A DNA stretch of 64,000 nucleotides, from positions 62,001 to 126,000 of the forward strand of contig JBQNBC010000004.1 of the NCBI GenBank assembly GCA_052170135.1, written 5' to 3'. The notes under the pieces were generated by a model. It saw nothing but the letters and a program-made list of their open reading frames with translations, was not told where the DNA came from and ran no database searches. Below are positions 52,473 to 62,173 of the stretch, in pieces. The stretch is from Wolinella sp052170135 (GTDB taxonomy: Bacteria; Campylobacterota; Campylobacteria; Campylobacterales; Helicobacteraceae). Every line of letters starts with the position of its first letter. Position 1 is the stretch's first letter. Both the position numbers and the translations under genes were made by a program.

Positions 52473-53771
52473 ATGAATAGCAACAAAAGCCTAGCAGTCG
52501 AGGATTTATGCTACCTCTGGCATCCATGTACACAAATGAAAGATCACGAGGATTTCCCGCCTATACCTATCGCCCGAGGAAGCGGAATCTACCTTTATGA
52601 TTTTGATGGCAACTCATACATCGATGGTATAAGTAGCTGGTGGGTTAATATCCTCGGACACTCAAATTCATACATAAACCAAAAAATTATTGAACAGCTA
52701 GAAAAACTCGAGCATGTCCTTTTGGCTGGATTCTCACATGAGCCAATTATCCGTCTTTCAAAGAGGCTTGTAGGGTTACTTCCAAATGGCTTGGATAAGT
52801 GTTTTTTCGCAGATAATGGCTCAAGTGCGATTGAAGTCGCGCTTAAAATGAGCTTCCACCGTCACAAGCTAGAGGGAAATGGACGGGGGAGATTTCTCTC
52901 GCTTAGTAATAGCTACCATGGGGAAACGATAGGTGCGCTATCAGTTGGTGATGTGCCGCTTTATAAAGAGACTTATGGTGCGATTCTTCTTCCCACTCTG
53001 CAAACACCAGTTCCCAGAGATAAAAGCGAAGAATCAACGCAAGCAGCACTCGATTCTCTTGCAAAGATTTTAGAGCAACATGGAGATGAAATTTGTGCTT
53101 TTATCCTTGAGCCGCTCGTGCAATGCGCTGGAGATATGCACATGTATAGTGGCGAGTATGTGCGCGCCGCATGCGAAATGGCACGAAAGCGAGGAATTGA
53201 TATAATTTTTGATGAGATTGCCACTGGATTTGGACGCACGGGGAGTCTGTTTGCACTTGAAACATGTGGGGTTGTGCCAGACTTTTTATGTCTATCAAAA
53301 GGTATTACGGGGGGATATTTGCCATTATCTGTCGTGGTTACTAGCGATGCGACTTATGAGGCATTTTATGCGCCATATGAGAAGAATCGAGCCTTTCTCC
53401 ACTCGCACAGTTATACGGGCAATCCACTTGCGTGCGCCGCAGCAAATGCGACACTAGATCTCCTAGAGGATGGCAGTGTGCTGGCAAATAATAGAGAGCT
53501 TGGAGAGGTGCTTGATTCCTCGCTTGGACATCTAAGCGTATTTGAAAATGTAAAAAATATAAGGCGTACAGGTATGATTTCGGCATTTGAATTAGATGGA
53601 TTCTCTGCTAGTGAGCGCGTGGGAGTACGAGTGCACAGAGAGGCGTTAAAGCGAGGAATCTTGCTTCGACCACTCGGGAACACTATCTATTTCATGCCAC
53701 CGTTTGTGATTAAAAAAGACGAAATAGCATATGTTTTTGACAGTTTGGCTGAGATTATAAAAGGGCTATAA
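52473..53771 (+). CDS. bioA: adenosylmethionine-8-amino-7-oxononanoate aminotransferase
   Basis: A 432-residue class III PLP aminotransferase, step two of biotin ring assembly (KAPA to DAPA with SAM as amino donor). LWHPCTQMKDHEDFPP is the characteristic BioA N-terminus, GISSWWVNILGHS follows, FDEIATGFGRTG marks the PLP site and LSKGITGGYLPLS the PLP lysine. FFADNGSSAIEVALKMS binds the cofactor phosphate. GAGGAG precedes the ATG. Other biotin genes are not in the window. Confidence 0.94.
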   Translation: MNSNKSLAVEDLCYLWHPCTQMKDHEDFPPIPIARGSGIYLYDFDGNSYIDGISSWWVNILGHSNSYINQKIIEQLEKLEHVLLAGFSHEPIIRLSKRLVGLLPNGLDKCFFADNGSSAIEVALKMSFHRHKLEGNGRGRFLSLSNSYHGETIGALSVGDVPLYKETYGAILLPTLQTPVPRDKSEESTQAALDSLAKILEQHGDEICAFILEPLVQCAGDMHMYSGEYVRAACEMARKRGIDIIFDEIATGFGRTGSLFALETCGVVPDFLCLSKGITGGYLPLSVVVTSDATYEAFYAPYEKNRAFLHSHSYTGNPLACAAANATLDLLEDGSVLANNRELGEVLDSSLGHLSVFENVKNIRRTGMISAFELDGFSASERVGVRVHREALKRGILLRPLGNTIYFMPPFVIKKDEIAYVFDSLAEIIKGL

Positions 53772-53871
53772 GATGGCATAATAGTGGCATTTGTAGAAAA
53801 TTTAATAAAAAATATATAATCGCCTTTTAAAATTCTTTTTATTTTATAAAATTTATTGCATGGGGTTTTTA

Positions 53872-55053
53872 ATGCGCAGAATACTAGCCTATCTCTTGTG
53901 TCTATCGACATCCGCTTTTGCTTCTGGCTATAAAATACCAGAACAATCAATCGACTCTACCGCGCTTTCTGGCGCGAGTGTCGCTGGTAGCTATGGTGCA
54001 GACGCTAGCTATTACAACCCAGCCAACATGGCATTATCACCATCTGGTAGTGAGATAGAGCTATCTGGCACCTATATTCACCTCACGTCTGTGCGATTCT
54101 CAAAAGGGGGCTATAGCGAAAATTCAAAGCGTGAAAACTTTCTAGCACCACGATTCCTCTACAGGGGAGAATCAAAAGGCGACTGGCGGTTTGGCTTTGC
54201 TTTTGTTACTCCAGCTGGCCTCTCAAAACGCTGGGAAGATGGCACAATAGGCAAAATGCGCTCAAATGAGTTTACGCTTGAGGTCTTTGAGCTAAATCCA
54301 TCTGTAGCTTATCGTGTTTCCGATTCCTTAGCTATTGGTGCTGGCGTGCGTGGCATTTACACAAAAGGATTGGTAAAAAATGATCTAGTCGCACAAAGAT
54401 CTTTTCAAGAGCTTAAAGGCGACACGATAGATTCTGGCTACAATCTCGCACTCTCGTACAAGCCAAATGAAAATAGCACGCTAGCCCTTACGTATCGATC
54501 AAAGGTTAATCTCACAGTCAGTGGAGATGCTGGTATACGCACGCCGTATGGAAATATAGAATCAAAAGTTGCGGTGAAAGTTCCTCTGCCTGCTACACTT
54601 GCAGTTGCATTTGCGCAAAAATGGGAGGATTTTCTCTTTGAAGCGACATGGGATAAAACATATTGGTCAGCATACAAGTCGCTTGACTTTAAGTATGAAA
54701 ATTCGATGACATCAAATCCAATTCTTCGTGCGCTTGATGCGCCAAAGATTAAGGATTGGAAAGATACAGATGCATTTAGATTTGGGATTTCATACTTTCC
54801 AAATAGGACATGGAAGTTTATGGCTGGATTTGCGATAGATGAGAATCCAATCCCAGACAAGAGTGTGGATTTAGAGCTACCTGATTCCTACGCAAAAATC
54901 TACTCATTTGGCGCGCGCTATCGCATAAGCCAAGAATCTGAGCTTGGCATGGCATTTCTACTAAGTGACAAAAACAATAGGAACGCATCCATTGGAAGCT
55001 TTAGCAATACGCAAGCCCACCTGGTCACACTCGGCTACACATATCGCTATTAA
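53872..55053 (+). CDS. FadL/OmpP1-family outer-membrane protein
   Basis: A 393-residue outer-membrane barrel protein from ATG 53872 (GGGG upstream; ATG 53860 adds four residues). The signal peptide ends AFASG. The mature N-terminus, GYKIPEQSIDSTALSGASVA followed by ADASYYNPANMALSP, is the plug pattern of FadL long-chain fatty acid or hydrocarbon porins (NPA motif). Repeated beta strands end with LVTLGYTYRY, an aromatic C-terminus. It lies 21 bases before an acyl-CoA synthetase gene, which supports a fatty-acid role. Confidence 0.88.
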   Translation: MRRILAYLLCLSTSAFASGYKIPEQSIDSTALSGASVAGSYGADASYYNPANMALSPSGSEIELSGTYIHLTSVRFSKGGYSENSKRENFLAPRFLYRGESKGDWRFGFAFVTPAGLSKRWEDGTIGKMRSNEFTLEVFELNPSVAYRVSDSLAIGAGVRGIYTKGLVKNDLVAQRSFQELKGDTIDSGYNLALSYKPNENSTLALTYRSKVNLTVSGDAGIRTPYGNIESKVAVKVPLPATLAVAFAQKWEDFLFEATWDKTYWSAYKSLDFKYENSMTSNPILRALDAPKIKDWKDTDAFRFGISYFPNRTWKFMAGFAIDENPIPDKSVDLELPDSYAKIYSFGARYRISQESELGMAFLLSDKNNRNASIGSFSNTQAHLVTLGYTYRY

Positions 55054-55074
55054 TCTCAAGGAGCACCTAATATC

Positions 55075-56622
55075 ATGGACAATATCTACTCATTTTTATC
55101 AAGCAGTGCACACAAGTACCCATTTAAAACGGCTCTGTTTGTCGATGATAAAAAGATTAGTTTTCGTGATCTTTTAAAGGAGAGCGACAGAATCGCATCA
55201 TTTTTGACAAAAGAGGGAATCGGCAAAGGGGATTGTGTCGCGGTAATCATGGCAAACTCATGGGAGTATGTTGCAACGATCTTTGGAGTGTTTCGCACAG
55301 GAGCGATATTGGTGCCGATAAACACAATGCTAAAGAGTGATGAGATGCAATATGTCATCAAAGATAGTGGCGCATCTTTGGCATTTGTGAGTGGTAAATT
55401 TTTCAAAGAAACACAGTGGTTGCTATATACTGCAGGGCTCAAAAAAATAGTTTGGCATGATGCGGATATACTCTATGATGAACAAAATATCTCATATAGC
55501 TCAATCCCGTACAACGGAATCTTAGATACAGAATGGGCTAGTGGCGATGAGAATATCGCTGCGATAATCTACACATCTGGAACGACTGGATTCCCAAAGG
55601 GAGCGATGCTAACACATAACAACTTCATTTCAAACCTGCAAGCCGTAAGCACACATATAAAAGTGAGACAAAATGATAGGTTTATCGTTTATTTACCGAT
55701 GTTTCACGTCTTTACATTGACCACTACGATTCTCCTTCCAATGTATAGCGCCTGCACGCTTGTTATTATCAAACAGCTGATGCCTTTTAGCAATATACTA
55801 AAACAAGTTCTATTAAAACGAGTGAGCATATTTATCGGTGTGCCAGATGTCTATAACGCACTCATTCGTGCAAAGTTGCCATGGTATTTTATGTGGTTTA
55901 ATTCAATTAGAATTTTTGTCTCTGGCGCATCGGCTCTTAGTGATACGATTCTTCAACGGTACAAAGAGAAATTTAAGCGCGCAGTTATGATTGAGGGGTA
56001 TGGACTTAGCGAATGCTCGCCAATTGTCGCTGTAAATAAACTAGAAAAGCAATGTGCCTCATCAGTTGGGACGCCATTACCTGGGTATGAGGTAAAAATA
56101 GTCAACAAAGAATTAATTGAGGTGCCTCGCGGAGAAAAGGGTGAAATCATCGTCAAGGGTGGTTGTGTAATGAAGGGCTATCTTAACCACGAAGAAGCAA
56201 CACAAAATACGATCATAAATGGCTGGTTGCTCACTGGGTATATCGGCTACATGGACGAGGATGGCTTTATCTATATCTCTGACCGTAAAAAAGACCTCAT
56301 CATTTCAAAAGGAATCAATATCTATCCTCGCGAGATTGAAGAGGTTATTTTAAATGGATTCTCACAGATAAAAGCGTGCGCGGTCGTGGGATATAGAGAT
56401 GAGATTCTTGATGAGACTCCAGTTGCTTTTGTCGAGTATGACAACGAAGATGACGCGGCAATGCACAATGAAATCGAGATAAAAAACTACCTAAAACGCC
56501 ACTTGGCTAACTTTAAGATACCAAAATATATATATGAACGGCATGAGCTACCCAAAAATGCAACTGGTAAGGTTTTAAAGAGAGTTCTAAGAGATGAATT
56601 GCAAGAGCGTGGACTGTCCTAG
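55075..56622 (+). CDS. fadD: AMP-dependent long-chain acyl-CoA synthetase
   Basis: A 515-residue adenylate-forming enzyme. YTSGTTGFPKGAMLTH (about 166-181) is the ATP/AMP signature, EGYGLSECSP the A5 motif, LTGYIGYMDEDGFIYISDRKKD carries the A7/A8 core with the conserved Asp, and the catalytic Lys is near the end in PKNATGKVLKR. The start is ATG 55075. It forms a two-gene unit with the FadL-type porin upstream, so it likely activates imported fatty acids to acyl-CoA. There is no beta-oxidation gene in the window, so the product may go to lipid synthesis. Confidence 0.88.
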   Translation: MDNIYSFLSSSAHKYPFKTALFVDDKKISFRDLLKESDRIASFLTKEGIGKGDCVAVIMANSWEYVATIFGVFRTGAILVPINTMLKSDEMQYVIKDSGASLAFVSGKFFKETQWLLYTAGLKKIVWHDADILYDEQNISYSSIPYNGILDTEWASGDENIAAIIYTSGTTGFPKGAMLTHNNFISNLQAVSTHIKVRQNDRFIVYLPMFHVFTLTTTILLPMYSACTLVIIKQLMPFSNILKQVLLKRVSIFIGVPDVYNALIRAKLPWYFMWFNSIRIFVSGASALSDTILQRYKEKFKRAVMIEGYGLSECSPIVAVNKLEKQCASSVGTPLPGYEVKIVNKELIEVPRGEKGEIIVKGGCVMKGYLNHEEATQNTIINGWLLTGYIGYMDEDGFIYISDRKKDLIISKGINIYPREIEEVILNGFSQIKACAVVGYRDEILDETPVAFVEYDNEDDAAMHNEIEIKNYLKRHLANFKIPKYIYERHELPKNATGKVLKRVLRDELQERGLS

Positions 56623-56680
56623 GGCAGTTTTTTAAAGTATCTTTTTGTAGAATCGGCAAATTTTCTATAAAGGTAACCAC

Positions 56681-57403
56681 GTGCATAATAAGCAAAGACG
56701 TGTGCTAGTGAAATTTTCTGGTGAGGCACTAGCTGGTGATAATGGCTTTGGAATCGATACAAAGATTTTGGAATATATAGCCGGGGAGATCAGATCCCTG
56801 TCAGAAAATGGCATAGAAGTAGGAATCGTTATAGGTGGTGGGAATATCATCCGTGGTGTAAGTGCAGCAAAAGATGGTGTAATCCGCAGAACAAGTGGCG
56901 ATTACATGGGTATGCTAGCTACAGTAATAAACGCCGTGGCAATGCAAGAGGCACTAGAGCACGCAGGACTTGATGTGCGCGTCCAAAGTGCGATAGAGCT
57001 AAAAGAGATTTGCGAGAGCTATATCTATCGGCGTGCGATCCGACATCTCGAAAAGGGACGGGTTGTCATTTTTGGTGCAGGCACAGGGAATCCATTTTTT
57101 ACCACAGATACTGCAGCAACGCTTAGGGCTATTGAGATTGGTGCTAGCATGATTATTAAGGCGACAAAAGTTGATGGCGTATACGACAAAGACCCAAATA
57201 AGTTTAGCGATGCGAAAAAGCTGGATACACTAAGCTATGAACGTGCACTTGACGACCATATCAAAGTTATGGACGATACAGCTATTGCACTTGCAAAGGA
57301 TAATAAATTACCAATAGTGGTTTGCAACATGTTTAAGAGTGGGAATTTGCTAGAAATAATCAGAGGCAACACATCGCTATGTTCCATAGTTGGACAACTA
57401 TAA
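56681..57403 (+). CDS. pyrH: UMP kinase
   Basis: A 240-residue amino-acid-kinase-fold UMP kinase. VLVKFSGEALAG is the N-terminal phosphate loop, GGGNIIRGVSA the acceptor site, GDYMGMLATVINAVAM and GTGNPFFTTDTAA the UMP-binding stretches, and KATKVDGVYDKDP the ATP site. The GTG at 56681 has AAGG upstream. It begins the conserved pyrH-rpoZ-spoT-tyrS run. Confidence 0.95.
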   Translation: MHNKQRRVLVKFSGEALAGDNGFGIDTKILEYIAGEIRSLSENGIEVGIVIGGGNIIRGVSAAKDGVIRRTSGDYMGMLATVINAVAMQEALEHAGLDVRVQSAIELKEICESYIYRRAIRHLEKGRVVIFGAGTGNPFFTTDTAATLRAIEIGASMIIKATKVDGVYDKDPNKFSDAKKLDTLSYERALDDHIKVMDDTAIALAKDNKLPIVVCNMFKSGNLLEIIRGNTSLCSIVGQL

Positions 57404-57435
57404 GAATCTAAAATATACAACAAAAGGAATAGACA

Positions 57436-57651
57436 ATGCAAAGAATAGAAGAGATCGCTTTTAAAGCACTTAGCCGCGTGAAAAATGACAGATATCTACT
57501 TTCAAATATACTATTTTCAAGAATCGACGAGCTGGGAAAGGGCGCGAAGCCACTAGTAAACATGGATGTAAAACGACATAAACTAGCTGATATTGCCATG
57601 CTAGAGATTGCCGAGGGTAAAATCGAGCTAGCACAAATCGAGCAGTTGTAA
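57436..57651 (+). CDS. rpoZ: RNA polymerase omega subunit
   Basis: A 71-residue omega subunit. RIEEIAFKALSRVKNDRYLL matches the conserved start, and DVKRHKLADIAMLEIAEGKI the second conserved helix. Omega helps polymerase assembly and takes part in ppGpp binding in many bacteria. It lies 29 bases before spoT, the ppGpp enzyme, as is common. AAAGGA precedes the ATG. Confidence 0.92.
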   Translation: MQRIEEIAFKALSRVKNDRYLLSNILFSRIDELGKGAKPLVNMDVKRHKLADIAMLEIAEGKIELAQIEQL

Positions 57652-57666
57652 TTTAGATTTCACACT

Positions 57667-57674
57667 GGGGGGGG
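57667..57674 (+). repeat. homopolymer tract G8 at the spoT ribosome binding site
   Basis: Eight G end six bases before the TTG of spoT (57680), at Shine-Dalgarno distance, in the 28-base gap after rpoZ. No other purine-rich site is in the gap. Confidence 0.85.
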
Positions 57675-57679
57675 TTGTT

Positions 57680-59827
57680 TTGGAGTTTTTTGATCGTGTT
57701 GCCAGTATAACTACCCCAGCAAAAGCCACTGAACTACTCTATACACTCGCTACCGTTACGCCATCAATAGATCGCGCCATAGAGTTTGCATTTGAAGCGC
57801 ACGAGGGTCAAAAGCGTAAAAGTGGTGAGCCCTACGTAGTCCACCCGATTCTTGTGTCGTGCATTGTCGCATACTATGGTGGAGATGAGGCAATGATATG
57901 TGCCGCGCTTTTGCATGATGTAGTAGAGGATACAAATTTTAGCCTCGAAGACGTAAGCAGAATCTTTGGCGAAGATGTCGCCTCGCTTGTCGACAGCCTA
58001 ACAAAGATAGTCGAGATTCGTGAGGAGGAGCTGCCACCAGCCACATCAAATCAAAAACTTGTGATAGCAGCGATGAGCTTTAGAAAAATGCTAGTCGCAT
58101 CCATTAAGGACATTCGAGCGCTTGTTATTAAGCTATGTGATCGCTCGCATAACATGCTGACATTAGACGCCCTGCCAGAAAAAAAGCGGATAAGAATCTC
58201 CGAAGAGACGCTTGTAGTCTATGCTCCCATTGCGCATAGACTCGGGATATCCTCCATGAAAAATGAGTTAGAGGATATGAGTTTTCATTACATTTTTCCA
58301 GATGAGTATCGCAAGATAGATGACTACTTCAGCCAAAATCGCCAAGCAATCCAGTTAAAACTACACACGTTTATCGATAAAATCAAGCATCTACTAATGA
58401 GAGAAGGAATCCCGGATAGCAATTTTTCAATCTCAAGTCGTATCAAACGCCACTACTCAATCTATCTAAAAATGCAACGCAAGGGAATCTCAATCGAAGA
58501 GGTGCTTGATCTACTTGCGATTCGTATTATCGTCAAAGAGCCACTTGATTGCTATAAAGTACTCGGGATTCTTCACTTGGAACTAAAGCCAATCGTATCG
58601 CGTTTTAAGGACTATATCGCGCTACCAAAGGAGAATGGATACCAGACTATTCACACTACACTTTTTGATGATTCATCTATCTTTGAAGTGCAAGTGCGCA
58701 CAGAAGACATGCACAAAAGTGCCGAATATGGTGTTGCTGCACACTGGAAATACAAAACTGGGGGTATCACGCCTTCGCTTAGTTGGTTATCTGATCTACA
58801 GTTTCAAAACAATACTATTGAGGAGTTTTACGAGCTTGTTAAGAATGACCTATACCGCGAGGATATCACGGTGTTTTCGCCGCTTGGGGATACATATATG
58901 TTGCCCTCTGGTGCGGTTGCGCTTGACTTTGCATATGCTGTGCATTCAGAGGTAGGCAACCGCGCGAAAGAGGTATATGTAAATAATCAGCGAGTATCCC
59001 TGCTGACTGTGCTAAAAAGTGGCGACATAGTAAGAATCGTAACCTCAAAAGAGCCTATCGTGCGCGCATCATGGGTTGATGCAGTAAAGACTTCGCGTGC
59101 AAAGAATCAGATTCGCGTAAATTCTGCTATGAAATTGCGCGAGATTGAACGAAAGAGCGCGATAAATATTTTAGCGACTATTTTTGGCAAGAGCGCGGAG
59201 GAGATTCTTGTATTTATAAAGGATGCAAATCTCGATTCTTCGGTGCATAGAGCCTGTACGGACTTAAGCTATCTAAAAGAACTAAAAGGGCGCATCAATA
59301 ATAGTACGCGCAAAGACAGTGGGCTTCTAAGTAGAATCAAAATCAAGATTCTGAAGTTTAAGGAGTTTGATTTTGATAATCTCGCCGTGCACTCAAACTA
59401 TAATATAAGCGAGGCACTCTTTGACTACTGTTGTCATCCAAAATACGGCGATGAGATTATCGCATTAAAGAGTGGTTCAAAGGCGTTTGTCCATCACAAG
59501 CTATGCGAGCGTGCACAAGGTGAAATCGACAAAGGTGCAAAGATGGTCTATGTCGAATGGGTCAAGGATAAAATGGCCTCATATCAAGTTATAGTCGCGC
59601 TAGAGAATCAAAAGGGTGTTTTGGCTAGCTTCTTGCAGTTTTTAGCCAAAAACGATATAAACGTGTTAGGCGTGGAGCTTGGTAGCCAAAAAAGTAGCTA
59701 CACATCACACTGCGAGCTACAAATCGAAAGCCATATAAAAGATGCGAAGTTGCTACGAAATATCCTATCGCAACGCTTTAGAATCATCGATTTATACAGC
59801 CATAAAGATGCTTATAGCGGTAATTAA
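57680..59827 (+). CDS. spoT: bifunctional (p)ppGpp synthetase/hydrolase
   Basis: A 715-residue RelA/SpoT homologue. The HD hydrolase domain (about 25-180) has LLHDVVEDT. The synthetase (about 225-340) has KENGYQTIHTTLF. TGS (about 390-450, ITVFSPLGDTYMLPSG) and a C-terminal ACT domain (about 640-710) follow. It makes and degrades the stringent-response signal; in Campylobacterota it is normally the only such enzyme. The start is TTG 57680, and a G8 run stands in the ribosome binding position, so expression may vary with tract length. It ends 11 bases before tyrS. Confidence 0.94.
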   Translation: MEFFDRVASITTPAKATELLYTLATVTPSIDRAIEFAFEAHEGQKRKSGEPYVVHPILVSCIVAYYGGDEAMICAALLHDVVEDTNFSLEDVSRIFGEDVASLVDSLTKIVEIREEELPPATSNQKLVIAAMSFRKMLVASIKDIRALVIKLCDRSHNMLTLDALPEKKRIRISEETLVVYAPIAHRLGISSMKNELEDMSFHYIFPDEYRKIDDYFSQNRQAIQLKLHTFIDKIKHLLMREGIPDSNFSISSRIKRHYSIYLKMQRKGISIEEVLDLLAIRIIVKEPLDCYKVLGILHLELKPIVSRFKDYIALPKENGYQTIHTTLFDDSSIFEVQVRTEDMHKSAEYGVAAHWKYKTGGITPSLSWLSDLQFQNNTIEEFYELVKNDLYREDITVFSPLGDTYMLPSGAVALDFAYAVHSEVGNRAKEVYVNNQRVSLLTVLKSGDIVRIVTSKEPIVRASWVDAVKTSRAKNQIRVNSAMKLREIERKSAINILATIFGKSAEEILVFIKDANLDSSVHRACTDLSYLKELKGRINNSTRKDSGLLSRIKIKILKFKEFDFDNLAVHSNYNISEALFDYCCHPKYGDEIIALKSGSKAFVHHKLCERAQGEIDKGAKMVYVEWVKDKMASYQVIVALENQKGVLASFLQFLAKNDINVLGVELGSQKSSYTSHCELQIESHIKDAKLLRNILSQRFRIIDLYSHKDAYSGN

Positions 59828-59837
59828 AGGGAGTAAG

Positions 59838-61058
59838 ATGGAATCTGATATATCACTGAAAGTAGAAGAGGCTATGCGCGAAATAACTAGGGGTGCGAGT
59901 GAGATAATAGGGCTTGGCTACATTCAGGGCTTGGTTGAGCGTTATTTTAGGAGTGGTGAGAGCTTTCAATTAAAGACGGGCTTTGACCCGACAGCACCAG
60001 ATCTTCACTTGGGGCACACTGTGATAATACAAAAAATGGCGGTGTTGCAAAAATATGGTGCGGTAGTTACATTTCTAATAGGCGACTATACTGCTATGAT
60101 AGGTGATCCATCTGGTAAAAGTGAGACGCGCAAGCCTCTAACTCGCGAACAAGTAATGAAAAATGCAAAGAGCTATGAAGAGCAAGTGTTTAAGATTCTC
60201 GATCCAAGCAGAACAGTGATTCGCTTTAATTCAGAGTGGTTAGAAAAGCTAGGTACAGCCGGGATGATTGAACTGACGGCAAAATTCTCCGTTGCGCGCA
60301 TGCTTGAACGCGATGATTTTGAGAAGCGATACAAAGCGCAGTCGCCAATTAGCATTGTTGAGTTTATCTATCCACTTCTGCAAGGGTACGATTCTGTCGC
60401 GCTAAAGTCAGACATTGAGTTTGGTGGTACAGACCAGAAATTCAATCTCTTGATGGGGCGCCACCTACAGCGTAGCTATGGACTCAATAAAGAGCAATCA
60501 GTACTAATGATGCCTATCTTAGAAGGACTTGATGGCGTCCAAAAGATGAGCAAGAGTCTTGGTAACTACGTAGGCGTCACCGAAGAGCCAAACTCGATGT
60601 ATGCTAAGATTCTCAGCATATCAGATACTATGATGTGGCGATATTATGAGCTTTTGAGTGATAAGAGCTTAAGTGAAATCGAACAACTAAAAAAAGATGT
60701 GAATAGTGGCGTAGCACATCCCAAAAAAGTCAAAGAGAATCTAGCCCTAGAGATCACTGCTCGCTATCATGGAACTAGCGCGGCAAACGCAGCAAAAGAT
60801 GAGTTTGATAAGGTTTTTGCACGTGGCGATATTCCTAGCGAGATACCAGAGTTTAATACTTCGGGCGAGACTTGGATATGCAAGGCAATGGTAGATGGCG
60901 GTATAGTGCCCTCTACTTCGCAAGCGCGCCGAGATATAGAATCAGGTGCAGTCCGTGTAAATCAAGAAAAAATCAGCGATATAAATCTACATCTCACAAG
61001 TGGCGAATATATAATTCAGGTCGGTAAGAGGAAATTTTTACGCCTGCTGGTAAATTAA
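59838..61058 (+). CDS. tyrS: tyrosyl-tRNA synthetase
   Basis: A 406-residue class I synthetase from ATG 59838 (AAGGGAG upstream; longer upstream frames overlap spoT without homology). The HIGH motif is HLGHT within TGFDPTAPDLHLGHTV, the KMSKS motif is present as KMSKS in VQKMSKSLGN, and an S4 domain closes the protein (about 345-405, PSTSQARRDIESGAVRVN). The length and HLGH form fit the TyrZ-like subfamily. It follows spoT, as in H. pylori. Confidence 0.94.
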   Translation: MESDISLKVEEAMREITRGASEIIGLGYIQGLVERYFRSGESFQLKTGFDPTAPDLHLGHTVIIQKMAVLQKYGAVVTFLIGDYTAMIGDPSGKSETRKPLTREQVMKNAKSYEEQVFKILDPSRTVIRFNSEWLEKLGTAGMIELTAKFSVARMLERDDFEKRYKAQSPISIVEFIYPLLQGYDSVALKSDIEFGGTDQKFNLLMGRHLQRSYGLNKEQSVLMMPILEGLDGVQKMSKSLGNYVGVTEEPNSMYAKILSISDTMMWRYYELLSDKSLSEIEQLKKDVNSGVAHPKKVKENLALEITARYHGTSAANAAKDEFDKVFARGDIPSEIPEFNTSGETWICKAMVDGGIVPSTSQARRDIESGAVRVNQEKISDINLHLTSGEYIIQVGKRKFLRLLVN

Positions 61059-61072
61059 GAATCGAGGTAATC

Positions 61073-62173
61073 ATGAATGAGCGATCGACTACACTGCCAC
61101 ATCTTAAAATTGGAAAATATACGATTCCATTCCCTATCGTGCAGGGTGGAATGGGCGTTGGCATTAGCTGGGATGAATTAGCCGGCAATGTATCAAAAGA
61201 GGGCGGATTAGGCATTGTTAGTACCGTCGGGACTGGCTATTACAAAGCTTTTGAATTTGTAGAAAAACTAGTAGCATCTCGCCCGCTTGAGGTAGCAAAT
61301 TTCTATTCCAAAAATGCACTAAATGAAATTTTCAAAAAAGCACGTGAAATCTGTGGTGATGCCCCGCTTGGCGCGAATGTCCTCTATGCAATCAATGACT
61401 ATGGGCGCGTAGTGCGCGATGCATGCGAGGCGGGTGCAAATATGATTATTACCGGGGCTGGATTACCTACAAATATGCCAGAGTTTACTTCAAACTTCCC
61501 AGATGTCGCACTCATACCCATAGTATCATCAGCGAAAGCTCTCAGGATTCTTTGCAAGCGATGGGAGGGTCGATATAAAAGGATGCCAGATGCTGTTGTT
61601 GTCGAAGGGCCTCTATCTGGAGGGCATCAGGGCGTATCATACGAGGACTGCTTTAAGCCAGAGTATCAGCTAGAAGCGGTACTACCAGAAGTAGTAGAAG
61701 AGGCGAAAAACTGGGGCAGTATGCCGTTGCTAGCCGCTGGAGGAATTTGGGATAGGGCTGATATTGATAAATTTATGGCTCTTGGCGCATCTGGCGTACA
61801 GATGGGGACGCGTTTCCTAGGAGTGCACGAGTGCGATGCAAAAGCGTATCATGAGATAATGCCAAGAATTACACAAGATGAAATCAAGCTAGTAAAATCA
61901 CCCGTTGGCTACCCTGCACGTGCAGTTATGACTGGAGTTATGGAGCGACTAAAAGATGGAGATGCGCCAAAAGTGCGATGTATAAGCAACTGTGTCGCAC
62001 CATGCAAGAGAGGTGAAGAGGCAAAAGCAGTAGGCTATTGCATCGCCGATCGCCTAAGTGATGGATTCCTAGGGAATCTCCGTAATGGACTCTACTTCAC
62101 TGGCTCCAATGGCTATAAAATAGATAAGATCATCCATGTGAGAGAACTGTTTGATGAGCTCGTGCGGGGTTAG
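61073..62173 (+). CDS. nitronate monooxygenase/FabK-family flavin oxidoreductase
   Basis: A 366-residue TIM-barrel FMN enzyme of the NPD/FabK family. FPIVQGGMGVGISWDELAGN and GGLGIVSTVGTGY open the barrel, PLLAAGGIWDRADIDKFMALG with GVQMGTRFLG holds the FMN phosphate. The family includes nitronate monooxygenases and enoyl-ACP reductase FabK. A cysteine pair near the end (ISNCVAPCKRG) could bind metal. It lies 14 bases after tyrS and overlaps the amidase gene by 20 bases. The substrate is not clear. Confidence 0.85.
   Translation: MNERSTTLPHLKIGKYTIPFPIVQGGMGVGISWDELAGNVSKEGGLGIVSTVGTGYYKAFEFVEKLVASRPLEVANFYSKNALNEIFKKAREICGDAPLGANVLYAINDYGRVVRDACEAGANMIITGAGLPTNMPEFTSNFPDVALIPIVSSAKALRILCKRWEGRYKRMPDAVVVEGPLSGGHQGVSYEDCFKPEYQLEAVLPEVVEEAKNWGSMPLLAAGGIWDRADIDKFMALGASGVQMGTRFLGVHECDAKAYHEIMPRITQDEIKLVKSPVGYPARAVMTGVMERLKDGDAPKVRCISNCVAPCKRGEEAKAVGYCIADRLSDGFLGNLRNGLYFTGSNGYKIDKIIHVRELFDELVRG

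Noticed and set aside
59742..59837. Long N-terminal extension of TyrS
   Set aside because: It overlaps the spoT ACT domain in another frame and has no TyrS homology; ATG 59838 follows AAGGGAG.
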